DNA of 64,000 bases from Microbulbifer sp. GL-2 (GCF_007183175.1 NZ_AP019807.1:248001-312000), one strand, 5' to 3'. Shown: positions 7,485 through 15,514, counted from the stretch's first letter. Made by a program: numbers and translations. The notes: generated by a model from the sequence alone, not told the origin.

Positions 7485-9353
7485 TTAAATCCAGAGTTTC
7501 TGCACACGGCGACCGCCGTAGAACAAGTTAATAATTGCCCGTGTGCCCATGATGGCACTGAACATGGAGGTAAGAATGCCGATAGACAGGGTTACCGCGA
7601 AGCCCTGTACCGGGCCTGAGCCAATTGAGTAAAGAATCACAGCCACAATCAGGGTAGTAATATTGGCATCCACGATAGTGCTGTAGGCATTATCAAAACC
7701 GGCGGTAATCGCCGATTGTGGCGGCATGCCATTCCTGAGCTCCTCCCGTATTCGCGAGAAGATAAGCACATTGGCATCCACCGCCATACCCACTGTCAAA
7801 ACAATACCGGCAATACCCGGAAGCGTCAGGGTAGCGCCGAGGATCGACATCACCGCCACCAGTAGGATCAGGTTAACCGCCAGCGCCAGGTTCGCAGCTA
7901 GGCCAAATACACGGTAGGAAATCAGCATACAGATAAGCACCGCCAACAGGCCGATCTGAACTGACTGCACCCCAACCTTGATGTTATCAGCCCCCAGAGA
8001 TGGACCAATCACACGCTCTTCCACAAAGTACATGGGAGCCGCCAAGGCACCGGCGCGCAGCAACAGGGCCATCTCCTGGGCTTCTGCCGGGCTGTCCAGG
8101 CCGGTAGTACGGAACTGCTTACCGAGCGCACTCTGTACGGTGGCCAGACTGATGATCTTCTTGTCTTCGGTCCTGACCTGCTCGACAACCTCATTGCCTT
8201 CCGCATCAATCCGGGTCTGCGGGGTGAAGCGGGTTTCGATAAACAGGGTACCCATACGGCGCCCCACATTCTTCCAGGTCGCGCGGTGCATCAATTCACC
8301 ACCGCGGGAATCGAGGGTGATATTCACCTGGGGGAAGCCGCTCTCGTCATAGCCGACACGGGCATTGGTAACACTGTCACCTTTGATAATGATCTTGCGC
8401 TCTAACCAGGCGCCGCCATACATCTGCTGCTTTTCCTCGTTGCGGTACTCGAAGTACTCTTTATTGGTGACCAGCTCATCGGGGCGGGCCTCCATACGGA
8501 ATTCAAGGTTGGCAGTCTTACCAATAATCCGTTTCGCTTCAGCGGTATCCTGTACACCGGGCAGTTCCACTACGATGCGGTTGCGACCCTGGCGCTGCAC
8601 GATAGGCTCGGCCACGCCCAGCTCATTCACCCGGTTGCGCAGGGTAGTGAGGTTCTGGGATACGGCGTAGTCCTCCAGATCCTTAATTTCCTGCTCAGAC
8701 AGGGTGGCGCGGATCTCCAGGTTTTCGCCACTTCCAGATTCGCGCAGCTGTAACTGTGGATACTCCTTGCGCATGGTGGAAAGCGCCAGGTTGCGCAGCT
8801 CATCGCTACGGAAGCGCGCCACAATTTCACGGTCGTCAATCAGGTCAACACTGCGGTATCGAGCCTTGGCAGCACGCAGTTTGGTTTTCACGTCCTGCGC
8901 GTAGCTTTCCATATTGTTTTTGACGATGGTGTTGGTATCCACTTCCATCAGGAAGTGCACACCACCGGCCAGGTCCAAACCGAGCTTCATCGGGCTGGCG
9001 CCGATATCGCTCAACCACTGGGGCGTGGTGGAGGCCAGGTTAAGGGCAACCACGTAATCACTGTGCCCCAAGGCTTCCTGAATCGCACGCTTGGCTGGCA
9101 GCTGCTCATCCTGGGACTCAAGGCGAATCAAAATCGCCTTGTCGCCCACCTCTCCACCAAAGTGCGCAATACCCGCTTCATCCAGAGCTTTACGCGCCTT
9201 GGTGAGGGCATCTTCCCCCAAAGCCATGGCACTGGACTGCCCGGAAATCTGCACGGCAGGGTCCGGCTTGAAGAGATTTGGCGCGGCGTAGATCAGGCCA
9301 AAGGCCACAACCGCGAGAATCAGAAAGTACTTCCAGATCGGGTAGCGATTCAT
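7485..9353 (-). CDS. secD: Protein translocase subunit SecD
   Basis: This 622-residue SecD has an N-terminal helix (about residues 8-25), a large periplasmic P1 head of roughly 430 residues, and five C-terminal helices. Signatures are GLDLAGGVHFLMEVDT near residue 125, ELPGVQDTAEAKRIIGKTANLEFR, and VLTVGMAVDANVLIFSRIREE in the transmembrane part, where an aspartate conducts protons. Its upstream gap of 205 bases contains the tgt terminator and no yajC, so secD-secF probably has its own promoter here, unlike the common queA-tgt-yajC-secD-secF arrangement. Confidence 0.96.
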   Translation of the reverse strand: MNRYPIWKYFLILAVVAFGLIYAAPNLFKPDPAVQISGQSSAMALGEDALTKARKALDEAGIAHFGGEVGDKAILIRLESQDEQLPAKRAIQEALGHSDYVVALNLASTTPQWLSDIGASPMKLGLDLAGGVHFLMEVDTNTIVKNNMESYAQDVKTKLRAAKARYRSVDLIDDREIVARFRSDELRNLALSTMRKEYPQLQLRESGSGENLEIRATLSEQEIKDLEDYAVSQNLTTLRNRVNELGVAEPIVQRQGRNRIVVELPGVQDTAEAKRIIGKTANLEFRMEARPDELVTNKEYFEYRNEEKQQMYGGAWLERKIIIKGDSVTNARVGYDESGFPQVNITLDSRGGELMHRATWKNVGRRMGTLFIETRFTPQTRIDAEGNEVVEQVRTEDKKIISLATVQSALGKQFRTTGLDSPAEAQEMALLLRAGALAAPMYFVEERVIGPSLGADNIKVGVQSVQIGLLAVLICMLISYRVFGLAANLALAVNLILLVAVMSILGATLTLPGIAGIVLTVGMAVDANVLIFSRIREELRNGMPPQSAITAGFDNAYSTIVDANITTLIVAVILYSIGSGPVQGFAVTLSIGILTSMFSAIMGTRAIINLFYGGRRVQKLWI

Positions 9354-9504
9354 GCTGTTCTCATTGTTCTAGTGTGACCCCGAGGGCCGGTAAATCATGG
9401 CAATTTGCCTGGATATGTGGGCGCAGTGGACAGATTGCAAGGTGCACAGCCGCCGACAAAAGTGGGGCTGATTATACGGGGATCGGGGGAACGGACAAAT
9501 TACA

Positions 9505-9534
9505 GGGGTGCTGCAATGAGACCAGCAGCACCCC
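9505..9534 (-). terminator. Probable terminator of queA-tgt
   Basis: GGGGTGCTGC (9505-9514) and GCAGCACCCC (9525-9534) are perfect 10-base arms with a 10-base loop, placed 25 bases after the tgt stop codon. On the minus strand the tail is only moderately T-rich (TGTAATTT), so efficiency is uncertain. Confidence 0.6.
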
Positions 9535-9558
9535 CGACAGGGTAAAAGCGACGCCTTA

Positions 9559-10695
9559 TCAGGCCTCCAGCGCCGGAACCTCGCGGCCAAGACCACGGTA
9601 GAACTCCGCGACATAAGCCTCCAGTTCATTGGCGGCAATGGCATCTCGCAGCTTTTGCATCAGGCGCTGGTAGTGGCGCAAATTGTGAATCGTATTCAGC
9701 TGCGCACCGAGAATTTCACCACAGCGATCCAGGTGATGCAGGTAGGCACGGGAGAAGTTCTCGCAGGTGTAGCAATCGCACTCTTTTTCCAGCGGACCCG
9801 TATCGTGGCGATGCTTAGCATTGCGGATTTTCACCACACCTTCAAAGGTAAACAGGTGGCCGTTGCGCGCATTCCGCGTGGGCATTACGCAATCGAACAT
9901 ATCCACACCGCGACGCACCGCCTCGACAATATCTTCCGGCTTGCCCACACCCATTAGGTAGCGTGGTTTGTCCTCCGGCATCTTGTGCGCCAGGTGATCC
10001 AATACCTTGATCATCTCGTCTTTCGGCTCACCCACCGACAGACCGCCAATGGCATAACCATCGAAACCAATCTCAGTGAGGCCGCGCAAGGACACATCGC
10101 GCAATTCCGGGAACATACCGCCCTGCACAATACCGAACAGTGCCGAAGGACTATCACCGTGGGCCTTTTTGGAACGTTCCGCCCAGCGCAGGGACAGCTC
10201 CATAGATTTGCGAGCTTCATCGGTAGTGGCCGGATATGGGGTGCACTCATCGAAGATCATCACGATATCCGAACCCAGGTCGCGCTGAACACGCATGGAT
10301 TCTTCCGGGTCCAGGAATACCGGGCTGCCATCGATCGGCGAGCGGAAAGAAACACCCTCTTCCGTAATTTTGCGCAATTCACCCAGGCTAAATACCTGGA
10401 AACCGCCGGAGTCGGTGAGGATAGGGCCAGACCATTGAGTGAAGTCGTGCAGGTCGCCATGGGCTTTCACCACTTCGGTACCCGGGCGCAGCATCAGGTG
10501 GAAGGTGTTACCCAGAATAATCTGTGCACCGATCCCTTCGATATCCCTCGGCAACATGCCTTTCACGGTGCCGTAAGTGCCCACCGGCATAAACGCCGGG
10601 GTTTCCACCACACCGCGAGGGAAACGCAAGCGGCCACGACGGGCCTTGCCATCAGTGGTATCCACTTCAAACTGCATAAAACTTTCGCGGCTCAC
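9559..10695 (-). CDS. tgt: tRNA-guanine transglycosylase
   Basis: A 378-residue enzyme that exchanges guanine-34 for preQ1 in tRNAs with GUN anticodons, a step in queuosine synthesis. The catalytic aspartate regions are TDSGGFQVFSLG and FDCVMPTRNARNGHLF. The zinc site is C-x-C-x-x-C in ECDCYTCENF with a histidine in YLHHL. The start is GTG at 10695: it overlaps the queA stop codon as GTGA and has AAGGAG in front of it, whereas an in-frame ATG six codons later lacks a ribosome site. The overlap indicates coupled translation with queA. Confidence 0.96.
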   Translation of the reverse strand: MSRESFMQFEVDTTDGKARRGRLRFPRGVVETPAFMPVGTYGTVKGMLPRDIEGIGAQIILGNTFHLMLRPGTEVVKAHGDLHDFTQWSGPILTDSGGFQVFSLGELRKITEEGVSFRSPIDGSPVFLDPEESMRVQRDLGSDIVMIFDECTPYPATTDEARKSMELSLRWAERSKKAHGDSPSALFGIVQGGMFPELRDVSLRGLTEIGFDGYAIGGLSVGEPKDEMIKVLDHLAHKMPEDKPRYLMGVGKPEDIVEAVRRGVDMFDCVMPTRNARNGHLFTFEGVVKIRNAKHRHDTGPLEKECDCYTCENFSRAYLHHLDRCGEILGAQLNTIHNLRHYQRLMQKLRDAIAANELEAYVAEFYRGLGREVPALEA

Positions 10696-11765
10696 TGGGT
10701 ATCTCCTTTCGTTGGTGCTACTTCTTCTTTTTTGGCATTGGGATCGCGGGTAATAAACATCGCATCGCCGTAACTAAAGAAGCGATAGCGCTCCTCAACT
10801 GCGGCCTTATAAGCGGCCATCGTATGCTGGTACCCCGCGAAGGCGCTCACCAGCATCAATAAGGTGGATTCCGGCAGATGGAAGTTGGTGACCAACTTAT
10901 CCACAACCTGGAATTCATAACCGGGGTAAATAAAGATATCTGTCTCCCCCACCGTGGTCTGCAACTCACCACCGCGCGCCGCGCTCTCCAGCGCGCGCAC
11001 ACTGGTGGTACCCACCGCAATCACGCTGCCATTGCGAGCGCGGCAAGCGGCTACCGCATCCACCACTTCCTGGGAGACATCTAGCACTTCGCTGTGCATC
11101 TGGTGCTCATAAATATTGTCCACGCGTACCGGCTGGAAAGTACCGGCACCCACATGCAGGGTCACGAAGACAACCTCGACACCTTTATCCCGCAACGCAC
11201 CGATCATCTCATCATCAAAGTGCAGCCCCGCCGTCGGCGCCGCCACAGCACCGGCATTACGGCCGTATACGGTTTGGTAGCGCTCCCGATCGCTGGCATC
11301 GTCTTCGCGATCAATATAAGGAGGCAGCGGCATATGGCCGAGGCGATCCAAAATCGCCAGCACACCCTCTTCTTTTGGGAAGGACAGCTCAAACAGCGCA
11401 TCCTTCCTGCCAGTAACCTCTATACGGGTGCCGTCTTCAAGAACGATGCTGGAACCGGGCTTAGGAGACTTACTGGAGCGCACATGGGCCCAGATATCTG
11501 TCTCATTGAGCACCCGCTCCACCAGGATTTCCAACTTACCGCCAGTCTCCTTCTGCGCGAACAAACGTGCCGGAATCACCCGGGTATCGTTAAAGACTAT
11601 CAGGTCACCTGCCTGTACCTGGTCGAGAATATCTGGAAACTGCCGATGTGTAATGGCCCCGCTGGGCCCATCCAGACACAAAAGACGGCTGCCGCGGCGC
11701 TCTTCAGTAGGCGCGCGGGCGATCAGCTCATCGGGCAGATGAAAGTCAAAGTCCTGACGCTGCAT
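10692..11765 (-). CDS. queA: S-adenosylmethionine:tRNA ribosyltransferase-isomerase
   Basis: This 357-residue cytoplasmic enzyme transfers the ribosyl part of SAM to preQ1-modified tRNA, giving epoxyqueuosine. Family signatures are the N-terminal MQRQDFDFHLPDELIARAP, VFNDTRVIPARLF, GRNAGAVAAPTAGLHFD and the C-terminal TNFHLPESTLLMLVSAFAG. Length matches E. coli QueA. It is first in a queA-tgt operon with 4 bases of overlap. The region between queA and the divergent tRNA-Leu promoter is about 110 bases. Confidence 0.96.
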   Translation of the reverse strand: MQRQDFDFHLPDELIARAPTEERRGSRLLCLDGPSGAITHRQFPDILDQVQAGDLIVFNDTRVIPARLFAQKETGGKLEILVERVLNETDIWAHVRSSKSPKPGSSIVLEDGTRIEVTGRKDALFELSFPKEEGVLAILDRLGHMPLPPYIDREDDASDRERYQTVYGRNAGAVAAPTAGLHFDDEMIGALRDKGVEVVFVTLHVGAGTFQPVRVDNIYEHQMHSEVLDVSQEVVDAVAACRARNGSVIAVGTTSVRALESAARGGELQTTVGETDIFIYPGYEFQVVDKLVTNFHLPESTLLMLVSAFAGYQHTMAAYKAAVEERYRFFSYGDAMFITRDPNAKKEEVAPTKGDTQ

Positions 11766-11874
11766 GGAATCCTGGAAATCTAGAAACTAATGGAGAGGTC
11801 GCGAAGGTTATAGGAAATTTTAGGAGCTGTTAACTGGCGCGACAGAAAATGCTGTAAGTCATTGAAATCACTGG

Positions 11875-11902
11875 TTGACCCCGGCCAAAGCATTGCTATA
11901 AT
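11875..11902 (+). promoter_or_regulatory. Sigma-70 promoter of tRNA-Leu
   Basis: TTGACC (11875-11880) and TATAAT (11897-11902) are separated by 16 bases. They are followed by a CG-rich discriminator, as expected for a stable-RNA promoter subject to growth-rate control. The mature tRNA begins 43 bases after the -10 box. Confidence 0.87.
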
Positions 11903-11944
11903 CACGCCCTCTTCGCACCGACCCCAAGGTCGAGCAGCGAAAGT

Positions 11945-12031
11945 GCCAGAGTGGTGAAATTGGTAGACACAGGGGATTCAAAATCCCCCGCCTTTAAAAG
12001 CGTGCCGGTTCGAGTCCGGCCTCTGGTACCA
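11945..12031 (+). tRNA. tRNA-Leu (anticodon CAA)
   Basis: An 87-base class II tRNA. The acceptor arms GCCAGAG and CTCTGGT pair. The anticodon stem is GGGGA/TCCCC with loop TTCAAAA, placing anticodon CAA at 11979-11981, which reads UUG leucine codons. The long variable arm, the T arm GCCGG-TTCGAGT-CCGGC and an encoded CCA end are present. It marks the border between core genes and the accessory region, a common integration site, although no integrase is seen. Confidence 0.97.
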
Positions 12032-12037
12032 TCTCTC

Positions 12038-12071
12038 AAACCCGCGTCAGCCATAGCTTTCGCGGGTTTTT
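12038..12071 (+). terminator. Terminator of tRNA-Leu
   Basis: AAACCCGCG (12038-12046) and CGCGGGTTT (12061-12069) pair around a 14-base loop and are followed by further T residues. This is a clear rho-independent terminator just behind the tRNA. Confidence 0.88.
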
Positions 12072-12123
12072 CATTTCTGCGTAGACAACTTTGTAAAAGA
12101 CTTTTTTGTTGGTTTTAGCGCCA

Positions 12124-12153
12124 AAGTGTCAACGCAAAATCACGTTGACACTT
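12124..12153. repeat. Perfect 11-base inverted repeat downstream of tRNA-Leu
   Basis: AAGTGTCAACG (12124-12134) and CGTTGACACTT (12143-12153) flank an 8-base spacer CAAAATCA. There is no T tract, so it is not an obvious terminator. Arms of 11 bases around an 8-base core, close behind a tRNA, resemble a recombinase core site or an operator. Confidence 0.55.
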
Positions 12154-12629
12154 CGCTACCCTACAAGCCTTCCGGCTGTGCAATTTCCTTTCACTTCTCT
12201 TCACAACTCTTCAAAGAGTGAAATCCAGTTCTTTCCCAAACCCCGTACCAGCTCAAGCCAAGGCCCCCAGTCTCATTTCATCAACTAAAAGAGCGCCCAA
12301 AATCGGCAGGCGTGGGGAGGAGTGACTGGCGGCCGTTTTGAGAGATCAAAAAACAACCGAAGTGGGCTGAGACCACAAGAAAATCCACTATTTCTAAGGG
12401 GATTCTGCCATCCCAGCTCTCCCTACCTCCGCCAATCAGGAATGAACGAAAATGAAAAAGACTGCCCCCTCATATCCCCTCCCCTGAACTAGTACCTCTC
12501 AGCCATTAAGGGCTTCGCAAGCCTCCCAAAAAGCATCACAATATCTGAGTCTGAGCTGGAACACCGCTCTACATGCGTAGCGGCACTTTCGTACCATAAG
12601 CAATTGCAACGAACGCTAAGGTCTTTTCT
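12154..12629. other. Intergenic region at start of accessory DNA
   Basis: No convincing gene was found on either strand here. The stretch contains C-rich and T-rich tracts and leads to the toxin cassette. A promoter for the cassette must lie here, but no strong -35/-10 pair is obvious. Confidence 0.5.
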
Positions 12630-12965
12630 ATGGATAGAATCCTTTATCACTACACAAATGAAGCCGGTTATTCTGGAATCCTTGAAAGTAAATCCATTCG
12701 CCCCTCACTAAAGGCAAACAACCCAAAAGATGCCCGCTTCGGCGATGGCCAATACCTTAGTGATATAACTCCTGGCAGCAAAAGGCCGGGGCAACTATCT
12801 ATGATATTTTTTAATATCCCATGGGCGGGGCACCGCTTCACTCATCACATCAATATTAATGTGAAGGGGCTGAGCGTCATTTATGGACGAGAGCATGTCC
12901 ACTTGATACCAAACTCAAAACCCTTGGACATTACTGAAAGGCTGACCGGCCATGGGAAAAATTAA
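12630..12965 (+). CDS. HYD1-type ADP-ribosyltransferase toxin domain protein
   Basis: A 111-residue protein that consists almost entirely of a Tox-ART-HYD1-like domain, a family of small ADP-ribosyltransferases known from polymorphic toxins. Recognisable elements are the opening LYHYTNEAGY (with H7), SKSIRPSLKANNPKDARFGDGQYLSDI (with Y42), an LSMIFFNIPW-type strand, FTHHININVKGL and the closing PLDITERLTGHGKN. There is no signal peptide or trafficking domain, so it would act inside the producing cell or be a detached toxin tip. It is followed 13 bases later by a DUF6881-like gene and then a macro-domain gene. That context suggests a toxin with cognate protection. The target is unknown. Confidence 0.82.
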   Translation: MDRILYHYTNEAGYSGILESKSIRPSLKANNPKDARFGDGQYLSDITPGSKRPGQLSMIFFNIPWAGHRFTHHININVKGLSVIYGREHVHLIPNSKPLDITERLTGHGKN

Positions 12966-12978
12966 ATCAAGGTAACTC

Positions 12979-13260
12979 ATGTCTTCTTATATTTATTCAA
13001 AGTGGCATAACAGCCCAGAAAATTACCCAGTAGAATTCTACAGTGAACTCAACAACGATCGCTTTGAGACTAGAAAAGTAGAAATATTCAAAGATGGATC
13101 ACTAGGCTTCGCCTCCCAAAAAGCCTCATCAAAAACTACGAAACTCGGTATTGCAGCTGTACCTCCTTTAAATGAAATTGCCAATCAGGCCGAGTTTGAT
13201 ATAAAAACCATCACACCTCAGCAATTTGAAGCCAAATGGAAGGAAGCTACAGAAAAGTGA
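12979..13260 (+). CDS. DUF6881-like protein, probable immunity/antitoxin partner
   Basis: A 93-residue protein with the layout of DUF6881: YIYSKWHNSPENYPVEFYSELNNDR, then ETRKVEIFKDGSLGFAS, and near the C-terminus a DIKTITPQQFEAKWKEA stretch matching the family's usual F-e-x-x-W ending. Proteins of this family are often found beside toxin domains, where they are thought to give immunity. It starts 13 bases after the ADP-ribosyltransferase gene. Its stop codon overlaps the macro-domain gene start (GTGA), indicating one coupled transcript. Direct toxin neutralisation is inference. Confidence 0.75.
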   Translation: MSSYIYSKWHNSPENYPVEFYSELNNDRFETRKVEIFKDGSLGFASQKASSKTTKLGIAAVPPLNEIANQAEFDIKTITPQQFEAKWKEATEK

Positions 13261-13733
13261 GCATACATTATGTAAAAGGTGATGCCACTGCCCCTCGCAC
13301 TGAGGGGCACGCAATAATTACTCACATATGTAATGACTTAGGAAAGTGGGGGCGAGGATTTGTATTGGCGATTAGTAAAAGGTGGAAAGAACCAGAACGC
13401 CAATACAAAGCTTGGTTCACTGGAAACCTCAGACCACAACTTGGTGATGTTCAATTCGTTACAGTAACGGAAGCACTAACAGTGGCAAATATCATTGGGC
13501 AACATGGTGTTCGCTCACCCAGAAATAAAACAGCTCCCGCACCAGTTCGCTACGATTCAATTCGAGAGGGGCTTTCATTGGTGGCTGATTATGCCCAGGA
13601 AAAGTCTGCATCAATTCATATGCCCAGAATTGGCTGTGGACTTGCGGGCGGTCAATGGGAAGAAATAGAACCCATCATAACAGGCTCTGTGGTATCAAAG
13701 GGCGTTGAAGTCTTTGTTTATGACCTGGATTAA
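13257..13733 (+). CDS. Macro-domain protein (putative ADP-ribosyl hydrolase)
   Basis: About 158 residues forming a single macro domain. Visible elements are IHYVKGDATAP (adenine-side aspartate region), AIITHICNDLGKWGRGFVLAISKRW, an IGQHG segment, and IHMPRIGCGLAGGQWEEI, the phosphate-binding loop region. Macro domains bind or remove ADP-ribose; in DarTG the macro antitoxin reverses DarT modification of DNA. The preferred start is GTG at 13257, overlapping the previous stop codon; an in-frame ATG at 13236 would lengthen it by 7 residues. A hairpin terminator follows at 13753. Coupling to an ADP-ribosyltransferase gene strongly suggests it reverses that enzyme's product. A truncated copy occurs at 17214-17390. 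Confidence 0.85.
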   Translation: MSIHYVKGDATAPRTEGHAIITHICNDLGKWGRGFVLAISKRWKEPERQYKAWFTGNLRPQLGDVQFVTVTEALTVANIIGQHGVRSPRNKTAPAPVRYDSIREGLSLVADYAQEKSASIHMPRIGCGLAGGQWEEIEPIITGSVVSKGVEVFVYDLD

Positions 13734-13771
13734 TGAAAGGACAAAAACCAAAAGGTGGCATAACGCCACCT
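13580..13771 (+). repeat. Direct repeat, copy 1 (end of macro gene plus terminator)
   Basis: This segment, the last part of the macro-domain gene and its terminator, recurs at 17237-17430 in the same orientation with about 14 base differences and a 2-base indel by hand alignment. The two copies enclose about 3.5 kb holding the PIN gene, a LexA-box gene pair and a baseplate-like gene. Confidence 0.92.
13753..13771 (+). terminator. Hairpin after the ART/macro cassette
   Basis: AGGTGGC (13753-13759) and GCCACCT (13765-13771) enclose a 5-base loop and are followed by CATTCCTCATTT. The stem is strong and the T-rich tail only moderate. The same hairpin is preserved after the truncated macro copy (17413-17429). 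Confidence 0.65.
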
Positions 13772-13973
13772 CATTCCTCATTTCACCAATTGAGAAATGT
13801 CTACACTAGGCAAATTTGAAGAGAGCTGCACACCACCACTATAAAGATTGAAAATAGTCCGACACAGGAATGACAACCTATTCTTTAATTTACACCTAAC
13901 ACTTCAAAAATTCTGACACATTCGCAGCTCCACAAGTTAGCACAGTATTAGTAAAACTATGGTTTAAAAGGTC

Positions 13974-15095
13974 ATGTCAACAATAGTTAAAAAAAATATT
14001 GATCCGCATTCGGTAATTATCGATACAAATATCCTTTTCGATTCAGACAAATCAAATGTGGTTAATGATGAGTTCGACAGATTTTGGAGCGAACATGCAG
14101 CAGAGGCTAACCTACAGCTCCTTATACCAGAAGTAGTAATTGGTGAAATCCTATTCCAACAAACTACAGCTGCACTAAAAACACTTGAGCGCGCAAACAA
14201 TTCATTTACCAAGCTATCTTCATTTACTGGAGGACAATTCTCTCATAGAGCAAGTGAAGCCAGAGTTAAAAAGGAGGTGAAAAAAAGATTTGAAAAATGG
14301 GCAAAACAAAAAAAATATAAAAAGTTGATTACGCCTGTAGATTCGATTGACTGGAAGAACATGATCGAATCAGCTATATGGCGCACACCTCCATTTACTC
14401 ACAACGACAAAAAAGAAGAAGAAGAGAAGGGCTTTAGGGATGCGCTAATAATGGAAACTGTAATTGAGCACTCAAATTCTGAAACTGGAAAAAAAATAGT
14501 CTTTATTACAAATGATCGGGTTTTGAGGGAGGCATCTGAAGATAGACTTAAGAACGATGAGACATTTTCAGCCTTTGAAACACTTGATGACTTCGAAGCA
14601 TATCTAAGACTAGAAAAGGAGAGCTTGGAGCAATCATTTATAAAGGCAGTTGTTATAAGAGCAAGCAAAAAATTCTTTGAAAAAGGCAACCAGAATAGCC
14701 TTGTCTATACGGGTAACCTCACAAATCAGCTTAAAGAGAAATTTAAAAATAAATTTAGCAACCCTGAGCGGCTAGTCATTGAGGATTCTGAAGATGGATT
14801 CTATTCTGATGGAACATGGGCTCCCACCGGAAAGGGAATATTCGGTGTAATAACTAGACCTCAATTCCAAAGGATTGAAGGAAAAAATACATATATATGG
14901 ATTTCAAAAATTAAATATACTCGAACCTATGAAGGGCAATCAGCCTTTGATGAAGAATTATACGAATGGACTCATGAAATATTTTTCGATATCTCTTGGA
15001 GATCAAATATTACTGTAAATAAGAGATTTACTAACATGGAGATAATTGATACAAAAGTTATTGAGTCAAAGTTCGAACCAAGTAGTGACCAATGA
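13974..15095 (+). CDS. PIN-domain protein with uncharacterised C-terminal region
   Basis: A 373-residue AT-rich gene. Residues 1 to about 205 form a PIN-like nuclease domain: HSVIIDTNILFDS with D17, IPEVVIGEI with E53/E58, a helical Lys-rich insert, GFRDALIMETVIEH with a central acidic pair, and IVFITNDRVLREA. This resembles the DUF4935 PIN group. The remaining 165 or so residues contain beta-rich sequence (GFYSDGTWAPTGKGIFGVITRP, TYIWISKIKYTRTY) I cannot assign. PIN domains are metal-dependent RNases in toxin-antitoxin and defence proteins. It stands alone downstream of the ADP-ribosylation cassette, with codon use more AT-rich than core genes, suggesting transfer. Confidence 0.78.
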   Translation: MSTIVKKNIDPHSVIIDTNILFDSDKSNVVNDEFDRFWSEHAAEANLQLLIPEVVIGEILFQQTTAALKTLERANNSFTKLSSFTGGQFSHRASEARVKKEVKKRFEKWAKQKKYKKLITPVDSIDWKNMIESAIWRTPPFTHNDKKEEEEKGFRDALIMETVIEHSNSETGKKIVFITNDRVLREASEDRLKNDETFSAFETLDDFEAYLRLEKESLEQSFIKAVVIRASKKFFEKGNQNSLVYTGNLTNQLKEKFKNKFSNPERLVIEDSEDGFYSDGTWAPTGKGIFGVITRPQFQRIEGKNTYIWISKIKYTRTYEGQSAFDEELYEWTHEIFFDISWRSNITVNKRFTNMEIIDTKVIESKFEPSSDQ

Positions 15096-15188
15096 TTTTT
15101 TGCAGTTGATATTTGCAGGATGCGTTCTTCACCATAGAAAAATTTAATACTCCAATTCAGTAATATAAGAGATTCAGGGGGCTCAGCC

Positions 15189-15437
15189 CTAACCTTCTTT
15201 ACCAGCCCCCTCAGTATGGGTTGCCAGCCAATCCATACTTCTCTCAATCCCCCGCATCTGCGTAAGCGTTAGTTCTAATTCCTTTCGCAGATTCACGCCC
15301 ACGGCAACAGAAAAGCTTCCAACGTATTTTTTATAGTTCAAGATGCTAATAGCGTACATCGGTCTATTGTCATAGCTCGACCGATAACGATTGATCTGTA
15401 CTGGCTCTCCATCAAAAAAAATATTTCTAGTGCCCAT
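15189..15437 (-). CDS. Small SOS-type protein, family A copy 1
   Basis: An 82-residue protein of unknown function, beginning MGTRNIFFDGEPVQINRYRSSYDNRPMYAI and containing SVAVGVNLRKELELTLTQMR. A clear paralogue lies at 23979-24221. A perfect LexA-type box (15452-15471) sits 15 bases before the ATG, so the gene should be repressed by LexA and induced by DNA damage. The downstream-like partner (family B) is encoded just upstream, in the opposite order to the second locus. No membrane segment or known catalytic motif is visible. Confidence 0.75.
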   Translation of the reverse strand: MGTRNIFFDGEPVQINRYRSSYDNRPMYAISILNYKKYVGSFSVAVGVNLRKELELTLTQMRGIERSMDWLATHTEGAGKEG

Positions 15438-15451
15438 AGCGGCCCCCTGAT

Positions 15452-15471
15452 TACTGTATACCTATACAGTA
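15452..15471. promoter_or_regulatory. LexA (SOS) box upstream of family A copy 1
   Basis: The 20-base element TACTGTATACCTATACAGTA contains CTGT-N8-ACAG, the gammaproteobacterial LexA consensus, with matching outer bases. It lies 15 bases before the ATG at 15437, where bound repressor would block transcription or initiation. Confidence 0.88.
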
Positions 15472-15514
15472 TAGATTACAGTAACCAAGGGCTGTCAACC
15501 CCAACCAGGGTAGG

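Noticed and set aside
12630..13733. Calling the cassette DarTG
   Set aside because: The transferase has HYD1 features (LYHYTN, GDGQYLSD) and is only 111 residues, much shorter than DarT, and an extra DUF6881 gene is present.
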